Positions 24,212 through 47,340 of a stretch of DNA of 64,000 nucleotides are shown in pieces. The DNA comes from Salvelinus alpinus (lineage: Eukaryota; Chordata; Actinopteri; Salmoniformes; Salmonidae). Within the stretch, counting starts at the first letter, position 1; every line of letters begins with the position of its first letter. The stretch spans positions 11,470,690 to 11,534,689 of the forward strand of contig NC_092092.1 of the NCBI RefSeq assembly GCF_045679555.1, given 5' to 3'. The position numbers and the translations under genes were made by a program. The notes beneath the pieces were generated by a model. It saw only the letters and a program-made list of their open reading frames with translations, was not told the DNA's origin and made no database searches.

Positions 24212-27200
24212 TTTAAGAATTAAAACGAAAATTTGTATTGTAAAATTGTTATCCAAAATTCTTCTTTTGGGTCACTCACTGCCTTTCAATGGATTTGTTT
24301 TTAGAAGGGAAATATTGTTGTAATTCTTTCCTCTGGAATATCCAAATGCACACAGTCCTCTTTCAATTCTTCAGGTTCTTTTATAGGCGGGAGGAGGGGA
24401 TACGGTCAGCGGGTATACCGGGTAGATGGTGTCATTCCTGCAGGTTCCCAGTCCTAGACTGCACGCTTACCCTTTTTCATTAAGCCCCCAGCCTCTTGGT
24501 TTCAGCTGCAGTTGGCCCTCTGATTAGCTAGATATGGGAGTGAAGGCAAGGCCCCTCCCACTACATCCCTGTGGCCAGTCACTGTGAAGAGCAGCTGGGC
24601 TGGAAGCAGCAATGTGGAGACTAGTTCTTACACACACACACACACAGGAGCAGATGCATTAATTAAACACTTCCCGCCATATCCTCTTGTTTGCATGAGA
24701 GTGAGAGCTTTATGAACAGGTCAGGGAGACAGATGGGCAGATAGTATAAAGTAATTACCATATTTTTGTGTTCTCACAAGCCGATGGCCGATCATCTATT
24801 CTGGATGCAGCTGCCTTCTTCCAGCAAAGTCTGCAATTGCAATATCCATCCCTACCCACTGTAAATATTTTTTCCCCTGTCGACGACAAAAGCACAGGCA
24901 TTTGTCTAAGTATGAGAATGTTGCGGGAAAGAGACTATTTCTCTGTCGTCACTCATCCCATTCCGAGCTCTTTGCTCAGTCTTAAGAAACATTAGCTCTT
25001 ATTTCCTGTCATTCTCCAACTCTGGGCTGTATCAGGGTCTTGGTTACATATGAAGGGGTGAGATCCAGTATGTTTACAGAGGGAGAAGAGTATCTGGCTG
25101 AAGTTCTGGGGACATTAATAAAGCTCATCCGTCCACTTCATGTCATCTTAATAAGATGCTAAATCTCCATTAATGTGACTTAAAATAAACTGATCTTGGC
25201 TTCACAGAGCCCTGTTGTTTTTTTTCCTGTGTGGGAATGAAGTAGTCAAGGTTCTTCATCTAGTCCTTTTTCAAGGCGCTTCTTTTTTCTTTATCACCTC
25301 TGATCTTGGCAGCTGTAGACAGGCAGCTGTGAAACTACCATAATCACAGTACTACACAGTAGCCATGTCTGAAGCCAATGTAATTTACCTGACTATTAGC
25401 TTATTGTACTGTAGTTAACTTAGAACCTTCAGAGGTGCCTGGCTGTCGCCAGACCACGTTCTCCTCTTGATTTCCCACCTTTGATTTGAGAGGATGTGTT
25501 CCCTGCATCCTGTCTCAAGCCTTTCTTAGACTAGCATGGAGTATCATGAGGAGAAAACGGTCCCAAGTAGTCTAGTCAGTTGAAACCAGACAGGTTGAAA
25601 TAGTATTAAAAAACATTGTCCATACTGCTAAAATATTGTGGTTTATTCAGGAGCTCAAGCATGGTTTGATACGTATTTATCCATAGGGAGGGGACATAGA
25701 CAATAAATGTTGTTGGGAAAACTGTCTTCCAAGGAGGGGCAAGGATTATTTATTTTTTATGCTGGCTCATTTTCAAAGGTGCCAATGAACTCTGGAATGT
25801 GTGCTTTGTTTTAACTTAGTGGTTGATTTTTGGTTGTGTGTGTGTGTGTACAGTCACCCTCGGGAGATTTTACATGGTCGGCTATTCAAGGCTTTCAGGT
25901 AAAGTAGAGCGTGACATGCTACTTGATGAAGGGAGGTGCATAAGCGCTATAAAAACCATGACCATTTTGACATCTCTACAGCTACATCTACTTGCATGCT
26001 TGATACATTTCAGGAGTTCTAGATGTATAAATAAGTCCTGTGGTTTGACATGTAGGACATTAACATAATGCTGTTCATGCATATACTGAAACACATGGCA
26101 AACATAGCTGGTTTACATTAACCTTTGGCTTGAATGGATGAGAGATCAAGTTGGGTCGGTGCAAAGTGAGGGTCACACATTAACAAACCTGACAAGAGCC
26201 CCTCTCAGTTCTATGCAGTTCAGTTCAGTAGTTGAGCTCTTCTAGTGACGACAGACATAAAACATAAAATACTAATAACGAGGCTGATTTGCTTTATACA
26301 CAAGGCTGATTATTACTTTTAAATAATTTAGCAATATTTAAACATGACTTATGGTGTATTGCGTTTATTATTTTCAAGATGAGCCAGCCTGTTAAGTATA
26401 GTAAAAATGTTTTACAAGTCATTGTCTATTCTAATGATGTGAGCTATATTAAACCGCTGATATCACACACGGGGCCATGCAGGTGGTCTACAAAGGAAGT
26501 GAATCCGCTTGGAGGATGTTTTGTCTTAAACCCCAGGGATGTTTCTCCATCATTGTCATCTTCCTATTGCTCCACTAGCTTCATTCTTCATTTCCCTTAA
26601 CACTGAAGCTCTACATATTTCACATCTGGGTGAAACAGCTAGTCTCTCTCTTTGATTGACCGTTTTTTTACTTTGAGACCGGTTTTACAAATATTCCAAA
26701 GGTCATATAACCTTTTTAGGTATGTTCTGTGTGTATTTTTAAGCATCAGTTTCTGTTACAATGCATTGCATTTGTCTTCTACTCATACTCAAGTCCCAGC
26801 ACACACAAGAAGCGGAATTACAGGAAGTGAAGTGAGGTAACAGAATGTGAAGGAAATGCAGCACGTTTTAGGCAGATGACCACAGAGGAAGGCCGCTTTC
26901 AGAAAAACGAGTTGGTTCATGAGTTCCAGTTGAATCGCTAAGCCATTAGATGTGTGGCCGTCTGATTGTCTGTCAGTCGTTTCATGTCTGGAGGAAGCTC
27001 ATCAGGGGGAAGGAGGTGACTCACACAATGACCTAGCCTATTTTATGCCGGAATTGTGATCCAAAGCACAATCCACTCATGCTCCTTTGTGGATGGTAAA
27101 AGTCTATATCAACACAATAGGCTACTAGTAGTAGTTGTGTATAATGTAGAGGTATTTATTGTTTATGAAATAGTTTGTTCTTAGGACACATTTTAAGATA

Positions 27201-27799
27201 ATTAAAGACAACTTATTTTCAAAGATGCACATAACTGCTCCATGGGCGCGCAGTGTGGCAGCCCCCTGCACCTCTCCAACCTGTATACATATGCATGTTT
27301 TTCGGAGGGTTTGAGACAAAGCGTATGTCGAATTTCTGTTGGACCCAGCTGACGAAAGAAGAGACCTTAAACTTGTTAAGATTATTCTTGGTCTCTCAAT
27401 AATCATTCATTTATTTGACTCATGAGATTTAAACAACTTGAATGTCTAGTTACTGCAAACCTGTGATTTTGATCAGCTGTTGTAGCTTAACCTTCTCATA
27501 AAGTAAACCCAACTGTCACCTTTTTTGAGGACTGCTTTTGTGACCTGTTTGACTGCACAGAATCTGCCAAGCAGCTGTTTTACATTGGAACCCAATTTTA
27601 GAAAAACCACAAACTCAATGTGTTTCATTTTCTGAATTTTTGTTAATAACAACCAAAATGTTGACAGCCACGGAATAACTTCGAATGTCATAAAAGGAGA
27701 GTGTTAAGACGAATTACATTTCCGAAGGAACATAATTTGAAAGAAATCCAACCCCCCCCCCAACACACAATATTTTCCAATATAGATTAATACATATAT
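24212..27799. other. Upstream region of angpt2; no gene seen
   Basis: On the minus strand this is the 5' UTR and promoter side of angpt2, and on the plus strand it is mcph1 intron. It holds a short CA repeat (about 24632-24648) and A/T-rich tracts. I could not identify a leader exon, TATA box or transposon end with confidence. Confidence 0.4.
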
Positions 27800-28061
27800 A
27801 TAGGATCTTAATTTGACCAGTTTCTCACAGCAAAAAAATTATCCTACAGCAATAGGAAATGTTAATTATTTGTGTAGATGATAATTTATGGACATTTTTG
27901 TAGGGGTTGATACATTTTTAGTTGGGTCAAGCCTGAAATATATAAGTGGAAATTACAAACTTTAGAAGCCCTTTTGAACCTTGAATACACTACAAGTTAG
28001 CATTTTCTGCTTTTCAGGAGATTTCCTGCAACAACAGGGTGATACAATTAAGATCCTACAT
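27800..28061. mobile_element. MITE with long terminal inverted repeats
   Basis: The left end TAGGATCTTAATTTGACC is the inverse of the right end CAATTAAGATCCTACATC. The 260-bp interior is A/T rich and non-coding. It resembles an abundant salmonid non-autonomous DNA transposon. Confidence 0.75.
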
Positions 28062-28854
28062 CTGTAAAGACAATACATTAGTTCAGAGTAATAACTTTAC
28101 AAAGATAGACTTTCTTTAGGGTTGAGCTTTATGCTAAATATTGTGGCGTGACTAATGAGTTTAAAGTTATATTGAGTGTCAATTTTTGCCAGCTGTATAT
28201 GCCACAGTTAGCCTACTTCAAATAATATGAGATGTCTCCTGATTGATATTCAACCAATTGCAATGCTTCCTTAGGCCAAGTCTGTCACAAATCTCTTGAG
28301 AATCAATGCTTCACTTGATTCAAATCAGTGTTCCCTGATGAAAGACACAGTTTTCACTGATAATCCTCATGTCTTCATTATGAATCCACCCCAAGTATCA
28401 CGCCCCATGAAGTGAACAATGTACTTTAATGCTCCGTTCACTCTCCCTTTGAACCAAATGTTATTTTATAGTATTAGTGATAAAGAGGCTCCTGCTATGT
28501 ACAGAGGAGGACCAACATGCTTTAAAGTCTGAGAATGGCCTACCAAAAAAAAAGTTCCAAAAGGTCTAATTCAAGGTAAAGCCTGTTTTCTGGCACTCAT
28601 TCATAAAGCAGCAGATTGGAGCAGCACTCCAAACATCCCCTGTAGCTGAGAACTCCACTCTGTAGTCTTAAGACGGAGCACAATGTCAGCGAAGACTGCC
28701 TGTATGTTCTCATTCAGTGCTCTCGGGCAATGAGGATGGACAGCCTGGACCGCAGCCCCAGGAAGTCAAACAAGGCGCGGAGAATGGCATTTTATTGAAT
28801 CTTTGACGTATTACTCGGCGCAACTGCAAGCTATGAGCTGTGTCAGCCAATGTC

Positions 28855-29093
28855 ATCCACTCCTAGAGGCTGTGGAGAAGGGCTATTTGTCCACCCCTAG
28901 AGGCTGCGGAGAAGGGCTATCTGTCCACCCCTAGAGGCTGCGGAGAAGGGCTATTTGTCCACCCCTAGAGGCTGCGGAGAAGGGCTATTTGTCCACCCCT
29001 AGAGGCTGCGGAGAAGGGCTATTTGTCCACCCCTAGAGGCTGAGGAGAAGAGCTATTTGTCCACCCCTAGAGGCTGCGGAGAAGGGCTGTTGC
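28855..29093. repeat. 34-bp minisatellite, 7 copies
   Basis: The core AGAGGCTGCGGAGAAGGGCT recurs every 34 bp, with CCACCCCT before it. The first and last copies are the most diverged. It is unusually GC rich for its surroundings and lies in the mcph1 intron about 0.9 kb before the BRCT3 exon. Confidence 0.9.
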
Positions 29094-29958
29094 TTACACA
29101 GAGATGTGGACTGAGTCCAGGGTGACCAACGTGTCCTCATAGTGAAATATAAATGTCTACCTGGTCTGAGTAGGGGATCACCTTTTAGATTAAGCTTAAT
29201 ATAGTTACCCTGTTCTACTCCTTGTCGGACCCCCAAAATATGCATCGTTATAAACCTAAGACATTAAATCCATTGCTCAAATTACACAATGGAAAGCAGT
29301 AAACAAAATGAGTGGATACATATTTTTCCATGTGGTTAGCTTGTTCATATTTTCAATCATTACAAGTCAATAAGCATGGCCCCAGATTACAAAAACCACA
29401 TCATTCATCACGACTCCTGTTATAACATTATTTTACTGCTAAGAGGTTTTATGGTTCACTCTGGCAGGCAGATGTTCATTTTCAATTCAAACCTCAAATC
29501 CCTTTCACATATCATGTTGTATTTCACATATGTTTTATTTAAATTCAACATTTGTCAAGATACCAAGTTAGTAGATTGTTCAAGTGGAGAAATACTAGAC
29601 TGGGTGAGTTTGGAGTCAGATGGGGGTCAAGCCTTTTGGAGGGTATTTGATTATACAGGTGATGACAGCAGCTCTGTTTGTATGAAATGTGGTTATCCCT
29701 ATACAGGCTAAAGGAAGACTTGTTTACAAATTCAAGGTGTTTTTCTGCCCTCTCCTTGTGAAAAGAGAACACTGCAACACACTGGTTGTGACAACTAATG
29801 GTCAGCCAAACAAACAATACATATACAAAATGTACATTGCTGAATAACTACTCTTTTAGCTATATTAAGATGGGCTCTTTTTTTTTAAACACTGCAAACA
29901 ACTCCCCTTTCTGGGAAAATACATACCACCTTAGACTCTGTCATGTCTCTCCTCCCAG
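29094..29958. other. mcph1 intron before the BRCT3 exon
   Basis: Nothing is recognised here apart from the splice acceptor with its polypyrimidine tract at the right end. The open frame 29376-29711 on the plus strand shows no known family. Confidence 0.45.
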
Positions 29959-30196
29959 ATCTGTAATCTGAAGCAGCTCCTGTCTGCAGGGGAGTGCCAG
30001 CAGGACCTGTTCCTGGGTCAGCCTGCAATGTTTGTCTCCCGGGACGCCCAGCCCCCAACCCACAGCCTGGTGGAGCTTATCGAGCTGTGTGGGGGCACAG
30101 TCTGCAAAACGGTCCGGCTGGCAGGCCTCTGCATGGGGAAGTACAAAGGCAAGAGACCAGATGGGAGCAGGATTCTCTCCGAGCAGTGGGTGCTGG
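29959..30196 (+). pseudogene. mcph1: mcph1 BRCT3 exon, intact
   Basis: The acceptor CCCAG at 29954-29958 and donor GTAAGA at 30197 bound a 238-nt open exon. It encodes the C-terminal BRCT domain: a QPAMFVSRDAQ start, the ELIELCGGTVCKT helix-glycine motif, and LSEQWVLG with the conserved Trp at the end. It starts in phase 0 and ends in phase 1, as expected before the last short exon. No lesion is seen. It lies about 5.7 kb beyond the first exon of the nested angpt2. Its preservation beside a broken BRCT2 suggests either recent decay or a transcript that skips the damaged exons. Confidence 0.85.
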
Positions 30197-30749
30197 GTAA
30201 GATGTCAGGCCAGTGTTAATTAATATGTAGCCCTTTACACTGCATCACGTATACAGGTTGAAAATAGCATATTTGGTCACTGATAAGTGCTTAAATGGGA
30301 ACAGTGGCTGAACACTAACATACTATACATTATGTGAGAGCGGGCTCTAGGTCTCTGCTTTACGGCGGGATTCAACTGACAGACGTTCTAAGCAGGTGTA
30401 GCACCCGCAACTTGTTGCCCCCGTCCTGCCCGCAAATTGGGTTACCTTTGCATATTGTGGTGTTGTCAAGGTGATTTTGTAAATCAAAAGCAGGATGTTA
30501 TGTCATACAAGCAAACCACACACCTGTGAGTAAAACATTTGAATTTCACATTTCTGTTCGAGAACTCATGTAGACTACAAGTAGAATGCACATAAAATCA
30601 AGAGTATAGTGTTAGGATTCGGCCTTGTCAGATGAACTGTTGTGTCCTCACACTTGTTCTGATAATTTCCGCATTATCTTAAAATTGTTCCCTTTTCAAT
30701 TGCTACCATGGTATTCATACTGTATGCGTCTCATATTTTTTCTGTTAGA

Positions 30750-31090
30750 AACATTTAAATGTACCCCTCCTAAATATACTTAAGTATCAAATGTAACAAG
30801 TACTTTTGGGTGGTAGGGAAAATGTATGGAGTAAAAAGTACATTATTTTCTTTAGGAATGTAGTGAAGTAAAAGTTGTGAAAAATAAAAATAGTAAAGTA
30901 CAGATACCCCAAAATACTTCATAAGTAGTACTTTACACAACTGTATACTGTATAGATCTATCTATTACAGCAGCATGAATCACAAGGATAAACTATGAAT
31001 GTAACCTTTTCTTAACTCTTTAGACTTTTATTCAAATAGTATTTTACTTTTACTCAAGTGTGACAATTTAGTACTTTTTCCACCACTGAC
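30750..31090. mobile_element. Non-autonomous DNA repeat with AAGTA-rich ends
   Basis: The segment has repeated motifs such as TACTTAAGTATC, AAAAGTACATT and TTTTACTTTTACTCAAGTG, and ends TAGTACTTTTTCCACCACTG. This is the typical end of a dispersed fish DNA repeat. It lies between the last visible mcph1 exon and agpat5. Ends are approximate. Confidence 0.55.
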
Positions 31091-32179
31091 AGTATATTTG
31101 ATACGATTTGTATTTGACAGTGTGGTATTAACGTTTAGCTTTGGTTTAGAATATTTATGGGAAATGTGACGTTTTTACTCTCCGTCTCATTATGCGTTTT
31201 AAACAACCACATTACTTTACTTCCATTTCCTTTAGATTGTATCACACATCTAAAGCAACTTCCATATTTCTTGGTATGGAAATCCCAGTAATATGAAGTT
31301 GGACTAGGAGTTTGCTATGCATCAAAGATGGTTACTTATACAACAAACTGATACAGGGACCAGACTAGTGCTTTCATCCATTTGACATTGTCAGTCGTTT
31401 ACCTTCAAGATATACTGCAGATCACATATCAGACACACACTACTACCAAAATAGCTTGCAAACTCAGAGCATTTTAAGCAGATCTTGCTTTACTGCGGCG
31501 AGCACCTGGCACTGTTATTTTATACCTCAGACTGACACCAGCAAGTTAGCAACTGTCCACTCTTAGCAACCACCACTTCAGAACTCTTCTTTAGACCAAT
31601 GAGCTTGCAAGATGTTGGTAAGTGGCTTACGAGTTACGCCCCATTACACCATGGAGTCCATGGTAGAGGCAGTTTTTGAATCGAAGTTAAAACTTAACTG
31701 TGGGCCAAGGAGAACTTAGATTATAAGCATGTAGTTGTGATTTACCAATGTAGTTTAAACCGTTATTTTGTAAGACAGCATTTAATCTTTTGGGTCATGG
31801 GTCCGTTGAGCAGTGTTTAGCGAAAGCTTGTAGCTAGCCGCGGCGTAAGCTAACGTTAGCCGTTTAGCTAGTTAAAGTTAGGTGGCTATCGGAGATTCGA
31901 GGTCGTTTGCTGGTTGTTACGTTGAACTTTTGCGATATGCATAACATTGACATGTGGTATTACTATAACGTTATGCTTTTTTCTCCATTTGCAACTTCTC
32001 ACTACGATAATTTGGGGTGGCTGTCAAGCTTCCGCTAACGCGTTAGCTATCTCTTGCTTTGACAGTTTACAAAGATAACGGTCAACAGAGAAGAAGTGAA
32101 AGTGCTGTCTGGTATTAATATACCAGATATCTTGTAACGTTAGTTATCGCTACTTGAACAAGCTATTACGCAGTACAGA
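31091..32179 (+). promoter_or_regulatory. Probable agpat5 upstream region and 5' UTR
   Basis: The 350 bp before the agpat5 ATG contain more CpG than their surroundings, including the cluster CTAGCCGCGGCGTAAGC near 31834 and several AACGTTAGC motifs. No TATA box is evident. This suggests a CpG-type promoter between about 31650 and 32170, inferred from composition only. Confidence 0.5.
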
Positions 32180-43131
<10,952 letters not shown>

Positions 43132-44930
43132 GAAGCTCATGGTGGTCATCAATGCCATCTGCTATGGCTATGGAAAGACCTTGCCCTTTCACTCACCCAT
43201 CAGGCAGGGGGCGTATGTTTTTCGAAACAAAGCACTTGTTGCTGTTAAGGTTTGGTTCTTCTAGAATTCTGTCCAAATGGATGGCTCATTGCCTACCTAA
43301 CAGCTGTAAGAAGAGAGATAGGGAGATAGATAGAGAAGCGGTTTTGTTTCTTGTGCTGCTTCTTCATTGCTCTATGGTTGTGTGCATCAACTTGCAACCA
43401 GATAAGGTGAGAAAAATAGAAATGGGGATGTTGTATGTATTTCTTTCCTTGAATTTCCCCCTTTTATCTCAGCCATAAAGTATGAATAGACAGATTTTCT
43501 TCCCTATACCGTTTAGCCTATTACATAATTAAATTCTGTGCTTTTGCATATCCAGTGTCCAGCATCCCTTTTCAACATGAGTTTACCAGAGTTAAGGTTC
43601 AGCTCTCTGTTTGAGATGATATGCTGTGTTCATGTGCTCTTGGAATTATTAACAACTCGGGACTGAGAAACTCTCAGAATGTTCATAACTCTGAGTTGAC
43701 AATGTCCAAAAAGTTATTTATGATCATCCAAGTAGGAAATAGGAGAGGGGAGATAACATGTATCGTCCTCTGATCTGTCCAGTAAGATAGTTTAGACTTT
43801 CTTATTCTGAGGAGCATGTGAACCCAGCATTAGAGAGCAGATTTAATTTTCAGTACTAATTACAAAGTACTCATTGCAAAAGAGAGTGATTAGTGTTTAT
43901 TCATTGTCCAATTAATACATTATTGAGGGTGATGGAGTGTTTAGGTCTAAGTGATGGTTACTTAGCCATGTGTTTAAAGTTCTCCTTTTTATTGCCCGGT
44001 TACAATGTGTCTGCTGTATATGTGCTTTGTTTGAGTTTTTGCAAAAGTTCCACAAATTGTTGCCAAACTCTATACAAGTGCAGGGGTATCAAACAAGTGT
44101 TTTAGTTGGAGGAATGTATCTGTAATCAGGTCAGCTGTACCTGAGGAACCAATATTGTATTTTTTAATTGACCTAAAGAGCTTGTTATAGAGTAATTTTT
44201 GTATATGCTGCCTTTGCCATGTTACAGATTACACAAAAGGTAGAGATAGCTATATATTGAGAAGGCCAATTGTAGTGTATCACAATATAGAATTCATATT
44301 CCTTTGTTTACAAAGTCAACTGTATATGCGTCACTATTCTAAAAACAGTTATATACTGTATGTCCATCATTTTTCATAATGAAAACAACTTTTTCAACTG
44401 TTGTCACTTTACATGTTGGTATTCTTATTTTATTGAATAATTAAAGTGGTCTTCCAATATGGATTAAATTAGCCCATGGTAATTACACCTGCCATACCAA
44501 GGTCTCATTTACATATCCTTCCTTTAATAACAATGTGGAATGGCAATAGTTTAAAAACTTTAATTCATTCAATTTATTTTGTTCAATTCTGTCAACTTGA
44601 TAAAAAAAATAAAGATTGTAAATAATCAAACAATTCTGGTAGACACTATTGTGCCAATTGAACCCAGAAATGTGTGCCTTCTACCAGAGGAGTTAGTCCT
44701 CAGCTTCCACCCAGAGGACTGCACTGGGACTCTATCTACTGGACAGCACTGGAACTGTTTTGCACAGCATAGTTTATTGGTGTAATTGTCTTCAGTTATG
44801 AGCTTTTGGTGTCAGTAGTATGTGGTTGAATATTGTTTTTAAAGGACTTGATTTTGAGAAACAAAAGTAATATGTTTTAGTTTTTATTTCCTTTTGTAAA
44901 TAAAGTACCTCTTGGTGTTTCATCAAGTAA
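43132..44930 (+). other. agpat5: Probable agpat5 3' UTR
   Basis: This is non-coding sequence after the agpat5 stop. The best poly(A) signal is AATAAA at 44899-44904, which would give a 3' UTR of about 1.8 kb. There are no transposon ends in it. The end point is inferred from the signal alone, and earlier AATAAA-like sites such as 44607 could also be used. Confidence 0.5.
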
Positions 44931-45222
44931 GAGTTTATTGTCCATGTTGTCTTTTTCATACTCTGGCGCAAAGCTACAAGTCTTTTTATTCTGTTATTAC
45001 AGTAATGTGTCATGCTTTTGAATGTCACTGGTCAAAAAATACATTGTGGCTACCAAACACACCCACATACAGTGCAAAATGTTTACCCAATGCCATGGTA
45101 TAAAATGTTCATAATCACAAATATTGCTATTCCACTCTGTTCCAATGGTATTTTATTATTCACTTTGGAGTTTGTTTCAAGTATAATTCAGTTTTCTTTG
45201 AAGTTGTTTATCATACACAACA

Positions 45223-46391
45223 TCTACAAAAGTATGTGGAGGTCCCTTCAAATTAGTGGATTCGGCTAATTCAGCTACACCCGTTGCTGACAGGTGTATA
45301 AAATCAAGCACACAGCCATGCATTCTCCATAGACATACATTGGAAGTAGAATAGGCCCTACTGAAGAGCTCAGTGACTTTCAACATGGCACCGTCATAGG
45401 ACGCCACCTTTACACCAAGTCAGTTTGTCAAATTTATGCCCTGCTTGAGCTGCCCCGGTCAACTGTAAGTGCTGTTATTGTGAAGTAGAAATGTCTACGA
45501 GCAACAACGGCTCAGCCGCAAGGTGGTAGGCAACACAAGCTCACAGAACGGGACCGGAGAGTGCTGTAGCGCGTAAAAAAATCTTCTGTCCTCGGTTCCA
45601 ACACTCACTACTGAGTTCCAAACTACCTCTGGAAGCAATGTCAGCACAAGAACTGTTCGTCGGGAGCTTCCATGGCCAAGCAGCCTATCACCATGCGCAA
45701 TGCCAAGCGTCGGCTGGAGTGTGTAAAGTTTGCCGCCTCTGGAGTAGTGGAAACGCGTTCTCTGGTGTGATGAATCATGCTTCACCATCTGGCAGTCCGA
45801 TGGACTAATCTGGGTCTGGTGGATGCCAGGAGAACGCTAACTACCCAATTGCATAGTGAGAACTATAACGTTTGGTGGGGGAGGAATAATGGTCTGGGGC
45901 TATTTTTCATGGTTCAGGCTAGGCCCCTTAATTCCAGTGAAGGGAAATCTTAACGCTACAGCATACAATGACATTCTAGATGATTCTGGGCTTCCAACTT
46001 TGTGGCAACAGTTTGTGGAATGCCCTTTCCTGTTTTCAGCATGACAATGCCCTCGTGCACAAAGTGAGGTCCATACAGAAATGGTTTGTCAAGATCGGTG
46101 TGGAAGAACACAGATCCCTGACCTCAACCCCATCGAACACCTTTGGGATGAATTGGAACGCTGACTGAGAGCCAGGCCTTATCGCCCAACATCAGTGCCC
46201 GATCTCACTAATGCTTGTGGCTGAATGGAAGCAAGTCCCCGCAGCAATGTTCCAACATCTAGTGGAAAGCCTTCCCAGAAGAGTGGAGGCTGTTATAGCA
46301 GCAAAAGGGGGACCAAATCCATATTAATGCCCATGATTTGAAATGAGATGTTCGACGAGCAGGTGTCCACATACTTCTGGTTATGTAGTGT
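45223..46391 (+). mobile_element. Degraded Tc1-like element between agpat5 and tmem14a
   Basis: The left end AAAAGTATGTGGAGGTCCC and right end GGTGTCCACATACTTCTGG are inverted partners, followed by GTAGTGTA. Transposase scraps on the plus strand include GGGGCTATTTTTCATGG and CATGACAATGCCCTCGTGC, and CTGACCTCAACCCCATCG as the remnant of the PDLNP motif. Several frameshifts are present. Inactive. Confidence 0.85.
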
Positions 46392-46909
46392 ATGTACATG
46401 GACAGACTGTTTTGTTGACATCCTGTACCTTACTTGAACAGTTGTGCATGCCTTTCCTGAAATGCAGATACAAAAAATCCTATGAATATAGAATGAAAAT
46501 GTTACCTTGTTGATTGAAGAGATACATTTATATTTTGTATTTGTTAATTTCCTAAATATTCCTCTCAAATTATCTAATGCGCTGCTAAGAAAGTTCAGAA
46601 GATTGTGCTGCTCTTATGCATATCCTTTAATACTTGTTAATGCAATGCAGAAAAAGTGCCTTAGTCATAAATGTACTTTGACCTACTCACCTTGCCCTAT
46701 ACCACATTTGAACCTGATCTGACATCATAAACTTGTTCAATGATTCAATTATGCTTGTGTTCATTTGTGTTTTTGAGACTTATGTAATAACGGAATGACA
46801 ATCAAAAGCGTTTGGTATTTTCTTTGTTCGTTTCTTTTTCGTTATTAATTTCTTTTTTAATGTATTTTTTAGTGGGTTATTGAAGACAGGTTGAAAGGGA
46901 AGTGATGCA

Positions 46910-47159
46910 GTTGTGAGCGCGTAATTTGTACGCGCATGCGCACTTTCACATAACACTTCCTAGTGCCACTGGGCGAGTTCGTTTCGCATGGACCGGTACC
47001 CGGGTGGCTGAAAATTTAACCTAAGCACCAATGGAATGGTCGCAAATGTACTACCTCCACTCATCCTGGACACCGGGGCATGCAAAACGAACAGACCCAT
47101 TGGGACAACAGGCGTACATTTTTACTCATTTATTTTACGTTTAAATTAGCAAATACCAG
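46910..47159 (+). promoter_or_regulatory. tmem14a: tmem14a promoter and non-coding first exon, with NRF1-type site
   Basis: The palindrome CGCGCATGCGCA at 46931-46942 fits the NRF1 consensus exactly. It sits in a CpG-containing stretch. A donor CCAG|GTAAAT at 47159/47160 ends a likely 5' UTR exon, which joins to the acceptor at 47332-47333 just before the ATG at 47341. No TATA box is seen. The transcription start is inferred to lie between 46945 and 47050. Confidence 0.6.
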
Positions 47160-47340
47160 GTAAATGAATTCATTATATTCCTATCTGAGTTGTATGCATA
47201 TATTTCAAGTGGTCAGTGTTTGTCAAGTGTCCGTTTCCGTTCGCTACATAATTGTATCTAGCTACAGTATCTTGTAACAGTTAGCAATGTAGTCTAAGAT
47301 GAATTGGTGTTTACCCATACTCCTGCTCCACAGCACTGCA

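Larger units (their letters stand above)
207..30196 (+). pseudogene. mcph1: Microcephalin (mcph1), probably decaying copy; 5' end lies left of the window
   Basis: Microcephalin is a nuclear and centrosomal BRCT-domain protein of the DNA-damage response and of chromosome condensation timing. Exons seen: 207-325, 1494-1578, 1845-1956, 2081-2206, 2333-2419, 2515-about 3696, 7915-7950, 8111-about 8343 and 29959-30196. They match, in order, BRCT1, the linker, BRCT2 and BRCT3 of the family. The first coding exon(s) lie outside the window and the short last exon was not found. The frame is unbroken from 207 to 2789. It then breaks: a frameshift lies in the linker exon, and BRCT2 has two stops and a 1-bp deletion. 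BRCT3 remains open. A whole antisense gene (angpt2) lies in the BRCT2-BRCT3 intron, as in human. The family assignment is very secure. Loss of function is inferred; a truncated BRCT1-only product or sequence errors remain possible. Confidence 0.85.

Noticed and set aside
24212-24256. A longer angpt2 N-terminus starting at 24256
   Set aside because: That start is a TTG, not ATG. The ATG at 24211 gives a good signal peptide and a length close to human ANGPT2.
30197-31800. A possible last mcph1 exon, for example after TTTAG near 31022
   Set aside because: The reading gives no match to the family C-terminus and falls inside a dispersed repeat; I could not place the last exon.
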